A stretch of 8,307 nucleotides of DNA, taken from assembly GCA_016839875.1 (NCBI GenBank), contig JAEOTK010000385.1, positions 1 to 8,307 on the forward strand, read 5' to 3'. Within the stretch, counting starts at the first letter, position 1. Each line of letters begins with the position of its first letter. The notes under the pieces are model-generated. The model searched no databases, had not been told where the DNA came from, and was given only the letters and a program-made list of their open reading frames with translations. Source of the DNA: Candidatus Heimdallarchaeota archaeon (lineage in GTDB: Archaea; Asgardarchaeota; Heimdallarchaeia; Heimdallarchaeales; Heimdallarchaeaceae). The translations under genes were made by a program, and so were the position numbers. Positions 7,401-8,307 of the stretch are shown piece by piece.

Positions 7401-7805
7401 AATGATACGGTAATAGTAACTGTCACAGACATAGTTAATCCGATTCTTAATTCTCCAGGATATATAAATTATAATGAAGGTGAGGTAGGAAATAACATTA
7501 TCTGGGTAGCTACTGATTCTAATCCTGCTACATATATAGTCTATAAGGATGGAGTTCTATTCGACACAGATACATGGACATCAGGTTCTTCAATAGTTAT
7601 TTCAGTCGATGGTTTTTCTACTGGGGTTTATAATCTCACTATTGTTGTTTATGATTTAGCTGGTCACATTGCCAAAAATACTGTAATAGTTGATGTAAAT
7701 CCAGCAATATCTGAATTTAATCCAAGCATTTTCTTTGCAACAATCAGTATAACGGTAATATATCTCGCGTTTCATATTAAACGAAAAAATCGTAGGAGAA
7801 ACTAA
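4290..7805 (+). CDS. Secreted twin LVIVD beta-propeller / FN3 / Ig-like surface protein, second complete paralogue
   Basis: A paralogue of the preceding gene, with the same plan and, from this ATG, the same 1171 residues. It has a signal peptide (1-37, VQA-ASG), an EDFSTTTYMDG motif, 14 LVIVD-type repeats (95-670), a sandwich-like domain starting near SPCIAQS and including LKWKAVL, an FN3-like domain (about 772-866; TPTFTW, YWRV), three Ig-like modules (869-1140), then SEFNPSIFF, a hydrophobic helix and KRKNRRRN. The propeller region is much more diverged than the Ig-like region, and its unit lengths vary from 120 to 144 bases. An in-frame ATG at 4260 would add ten residues (MRLTKFQVSK). I prefer 4290 because the previous gene has no counterpart to 4260 and the shared TGTCAAAAATG ends at 4290-4292. 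Likely extracellular and membrane-tethered; ligand unknown. It ends 17 bases from a convergent gene. Confidence 0.9.
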   Translation: MRNNKIKFKGRIIVFILIFSLFVFLNPLQNNISLVQAASGIYNEDFSTTTYMDGAFTNVSGWGDDSISITNKQPIIVSSLSMVLSGRILDICVDGNYAYCGTIDNEFLAINITNPYSPVKKNSCSIDGIGYSVTIAGNYAYVATNDQGLKIVNITNPGSPNVVGSFNTDGNAHDVIVAGDYAFIADGSYGLKVIDISDPALPTSGVAWAYDTPDVATGLILNGDYVYITDTSSIQIVDISDPTSPVFAGEYTAITSTNKLCIFGDLAFIANSDGLVILNITAPSSPQYLSTFGTVGLIDIVVDGDHIYVSGYDNNFQVIDITNPLNPVIVGTCLMPALSQGLFLSGCYVYAAPYDLGLRVLEVTDINEELSYKGLVSSITGYTLEGVQQICIKGDYLFIAEAKGLLILNISDPEVPKYIGSYIYTAIPNSPYSIAVEGNYAFLSDKTGRLTVVNVTDITNPTFAGSCDTPGIGWDIEICGNYLFMADWHGGLHSIDISDPTNPVIIDTYALDGFSMMITVSGDYLYLSVASGLSINGLLIFDISDPASIVYLSTYSVTDPRTLYISGNYGYLAADDDGLIILDMSIPSDPEYVNSTVFNNVWDVKISGDNAFFTRTMEGFYVSDISNASDFVIIDYHGTSSVQERFIEFHGDYAYISSTSNGLKIYEVRKNKVKQFDSPCIAQSTEFYSNAHTEILNATLISNATTPIDTDIEFYLSADNGVHWEQVTNNTLHSFTNIGYQLKWKAVLASQNASFTPYLHSLEIEYVAFLESPELYTPDNPSADFDYTPTFTWFGINGEIGYLFQLDTSTDFITPVINITLPSTSTSYTPDTPLTSGTKYWRVAGIDSNGELGLFSDYYLHTILTDSLDPNIDHPVDIVYEVGHTGNEITWNPNDENPATYTIRVDAVTVINHANWDGGSITYNVDGRSEGSYWIDCIVYDFEGNSRQDGVQVDVISKISPTIDDVADFGYDEGSTGNAITWHPSDYYPDYYTISRNGAIIEDGPWLGGDIVVDIDGLTHGVYTYDCTVNDTDGLEANDTVIVTVTDIVNPILNSPGYINYNEGEVGNNIIWVATDSNPATYIVYKDGVLFDTDTWTSGSSIVISVDGFSTGVYNLTIVVYDLAGHIAKNTVIVDVNPAISEFNPSIFFATISITVIYLAFHIKRKNRRRN
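4572..6299 (+). repeat. Fourteen LVIVD-type repeats (two presumed seven-bladed propellers) of the third gene
   Basis: Repeats start at 4572, 4698, 4824, 4956, 5079, 5199, 5325, 5469, 5601, 5727, 5853, 5988, 6111 and 6240. Typical forms are GDYAFIADG, GLKVIDISDP and FQVIDITNPLNP. Unit lengths range from 120 to 144 bases and DNA identity between units is low, unlike the exact 126-bp array of the previous gene. Units 7, 11 and 13 depart most: unit 7 lacks the usual DP-x-x-P, and unit 11 has an insertion (SINGLL). The count of 14 is unchanged. Confidence 0.8.
6894..7709 (+). repeat. Three Ig-like modules forming the stalk of the third protein
   Basis: Modules begin near DPNIDHP (residue 869), SPTIDDV (960) and VNPILNSP (1049). 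They align almost without gaps to the previous paralogue and share its single-Cys pattern: IDCIVYD and YDCTVND in the first two modules, none in the third (YNLTIVVYD). This region is clearly better conserved between the paralogues than the propellers. Confidence 0.75.
7710..7802 (+). other. C-terminal sorting/anchor signal of the third gene (SEF variant)
   Basis: SEFNPSIFF is followed by a hydrophobic segment (ATISITVIYLAF) and the basic tail KRKNRRRN. The first residue of the PEF triplet is Ser here, while EFN-x-SIFF is retained from the other two genes. Same interpretation as for those: archaeosortase-type signal or plain anchor. Confidence 0.45.
7784..7789 (-). terminator. Possible oligo-T terminator of the convergent gene
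   Basis: Six A on the plus strand give six T on the minus strand, about 35 bases past the minus-strand stop. They lie inside the Lys/Arg tail codons of the third surface-protein gene, so coding demand alone could explain them. Low confidence. Confidence 0.2.
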
Positions 7806-7824
7806 TTTCTTCTTTTCTTTTTTT
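7806..7824 (+). terminator. T-rich tract after the third gene
   Basis: A pyrimidine tract with runs of four and seven T begins directly after the TAA stop and fills the 17-base gap to the convergent gene. It fits oligo-T termination in archaea and would limit read-through into the opposite gene. Confidence 0.5.
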
Positions 7825-8307
7825 ATTCATACATCTTGTGAATATACTCTTTTTCAATCTCTACTTTTACATCTGGTATATTTGTACTAAACCCATGTTC
7901 TGTGAAATAACCTTTTATGAGATTTGCTGGAATAACCTCGAAATAAGGATTGAATAATTTTACATTCTCAGGTTTTTCCTTAGACCAAATCTGAGAGGAA
8001 TTGTAGCTTTGAATTGAGAAAGGCATTGCTTTGAGTAGTAGTTTTAATGTTGAACTAACTACATAGAATGGAACATTGTACTGATAAGCAAAATTAGCTA
8101 AAGAATGACTTCCTATCTTATTAGCGACATTTCCATTTGGAAAGATTGTATCAGCTCCAACAATAACCATATCAGGTTTAAAAGTTTTCAATGCTAATCC
8201 CATTGCAGCATCTACTAGATAATTGACTATATAACCTGCATCTGTAGCTTCTAGTGCAAATTTCTTTCCCTCTAATGCTGGTCTTGCTTCAAAGATAGTT
8301 AACTCTG
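7823..8307 (-). CDS. eIF2B / ribose-1,5-bisphosphate isomerase family protein, C-terminal part (partial)
   Basis: The C-terminal 160 residues of a protein of the eIF2B alpha/beta/delta, methylthioribose-1-phosphate isomerase and ribose-1,5-bisphosphate (R15P) isomerase superfamily; whole members usually have about 270-350 residues. The frame runs open to the window edge, and residues upstream of the ATG at 8203 already match the family, so that ATG is internal. Family motifs, numbered in the fragment: FEARPALEG (5-13), the Asp of LVDAAM (32), VIVGADTIFPNG (47-58) with the GAD aspartate that is catalytic in the isomerase members, NKIG (62-65), NVPFYV (77-82) and NPYFEVIP (119-126). In archaea such genes encode either R15P isomerase of the AMP/RuBisCO pathway or eIF2B-like proteins. 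The residues separating these, including the isomerase cysteine, lie beyond the window. It is cytosolic and functionally unrelated to its neighbours. The ending KEYIHKMYE is not one I recognise. Confidence 0.85.
   Translation of the reverse strand, partial: ELTIFEARPALEGKKFALEATDAGYIVNYLVDAAMGLALKTFKPDMVIVGADTIFPNGNVANKIGSHSLANFAYQYNVPFYVVSSTLKLLLKAMPFSIQSYNSSQIWSKEKPENVKLFNPYFEVIPANLIKGYFTEHGFSTNIPDVKVEIEKEYIHKMYE

Noticed and set aside
8201..8203. ATG as the start of the minus-strand gene
   Set aside because: Thirty-four upstream in-frame codons to the window edge encode family motifs such as FEARPALEG, so the gene is simply cut by the edge.

Overview
The window is AT-rich and reads as archaeal, most plausibly from the Asgard lineage (Lokiarchaeia-like). 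The evidence is indirect: very long secreted proteins built from LVIVD beta-propeller repeats and Ig-like modules with a recurring GNxIxW / VDGL / D-x-x-G pattern, A/T-rich TATA-like promoters, oligo-T tracts after the genes, no Shine-Dalgarno sequences, frequent ATA and AGA codons, and a gene of the eIF2B / ribose-1,5-bisphosphate isomerase family. The lineage is an inference; the archaeal assignment is stronger.

Layout. Bases 1-554 hold the 3' end of a first surface-protein gene, cut by the window edge. Bases 654-4169 hold a complete paralogue, and 4290-7805 a second complete paralogue. All three lie in the same direction. Each complete gene has its own putative promoter, and each of the three is followed by a T-rich tract, so they look like separate transcription units rather than one operon. 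Bases 7823-8307 carry the 3' part of an eIF2B-family gene on the minus strand, converging on the third gene with a 17-base gap.

Architecture. Both complete proteins, counted from their aligned ATG codons, are exactly 1171 residues. The order is: signal peptide ending VNA/VQA before ASG; a conserved EDF-S/T-TTTYMDG motif; 14 LVIVD repeats, read here as two seven-bladed propellers; a beta-sandwich-like domain beginning near SPCxAQS; a fibronectin-III-like domain; three Ig-like repeats; and a C-terminal tail with an EFNxSIFF motif, a hydrophobic segment and a basic end. The partial gene shows the last one and a half Ig-like modules and the same tail. The tail resembles the tripartite C-terminal sorting signals of archaeosortase substrates, especially PEF-CTERM.

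The proteins are probably displayed on the outer cell face, with twin propellers held away from the membrane on a stalk of FN3/Ig-like domains. Their ligand is unknown. The most interesting points are the conserved 14-blade plan, the exact 126-bp periodicity of the second propeller in the middle gene, the invariant EFNxSIFF motif beside a freely varying membrane segment, and the shared promoter and start context. No mobile element, RNA gene or CRISPR array is visible, and no gap without a gene exceeds about 120 bases.
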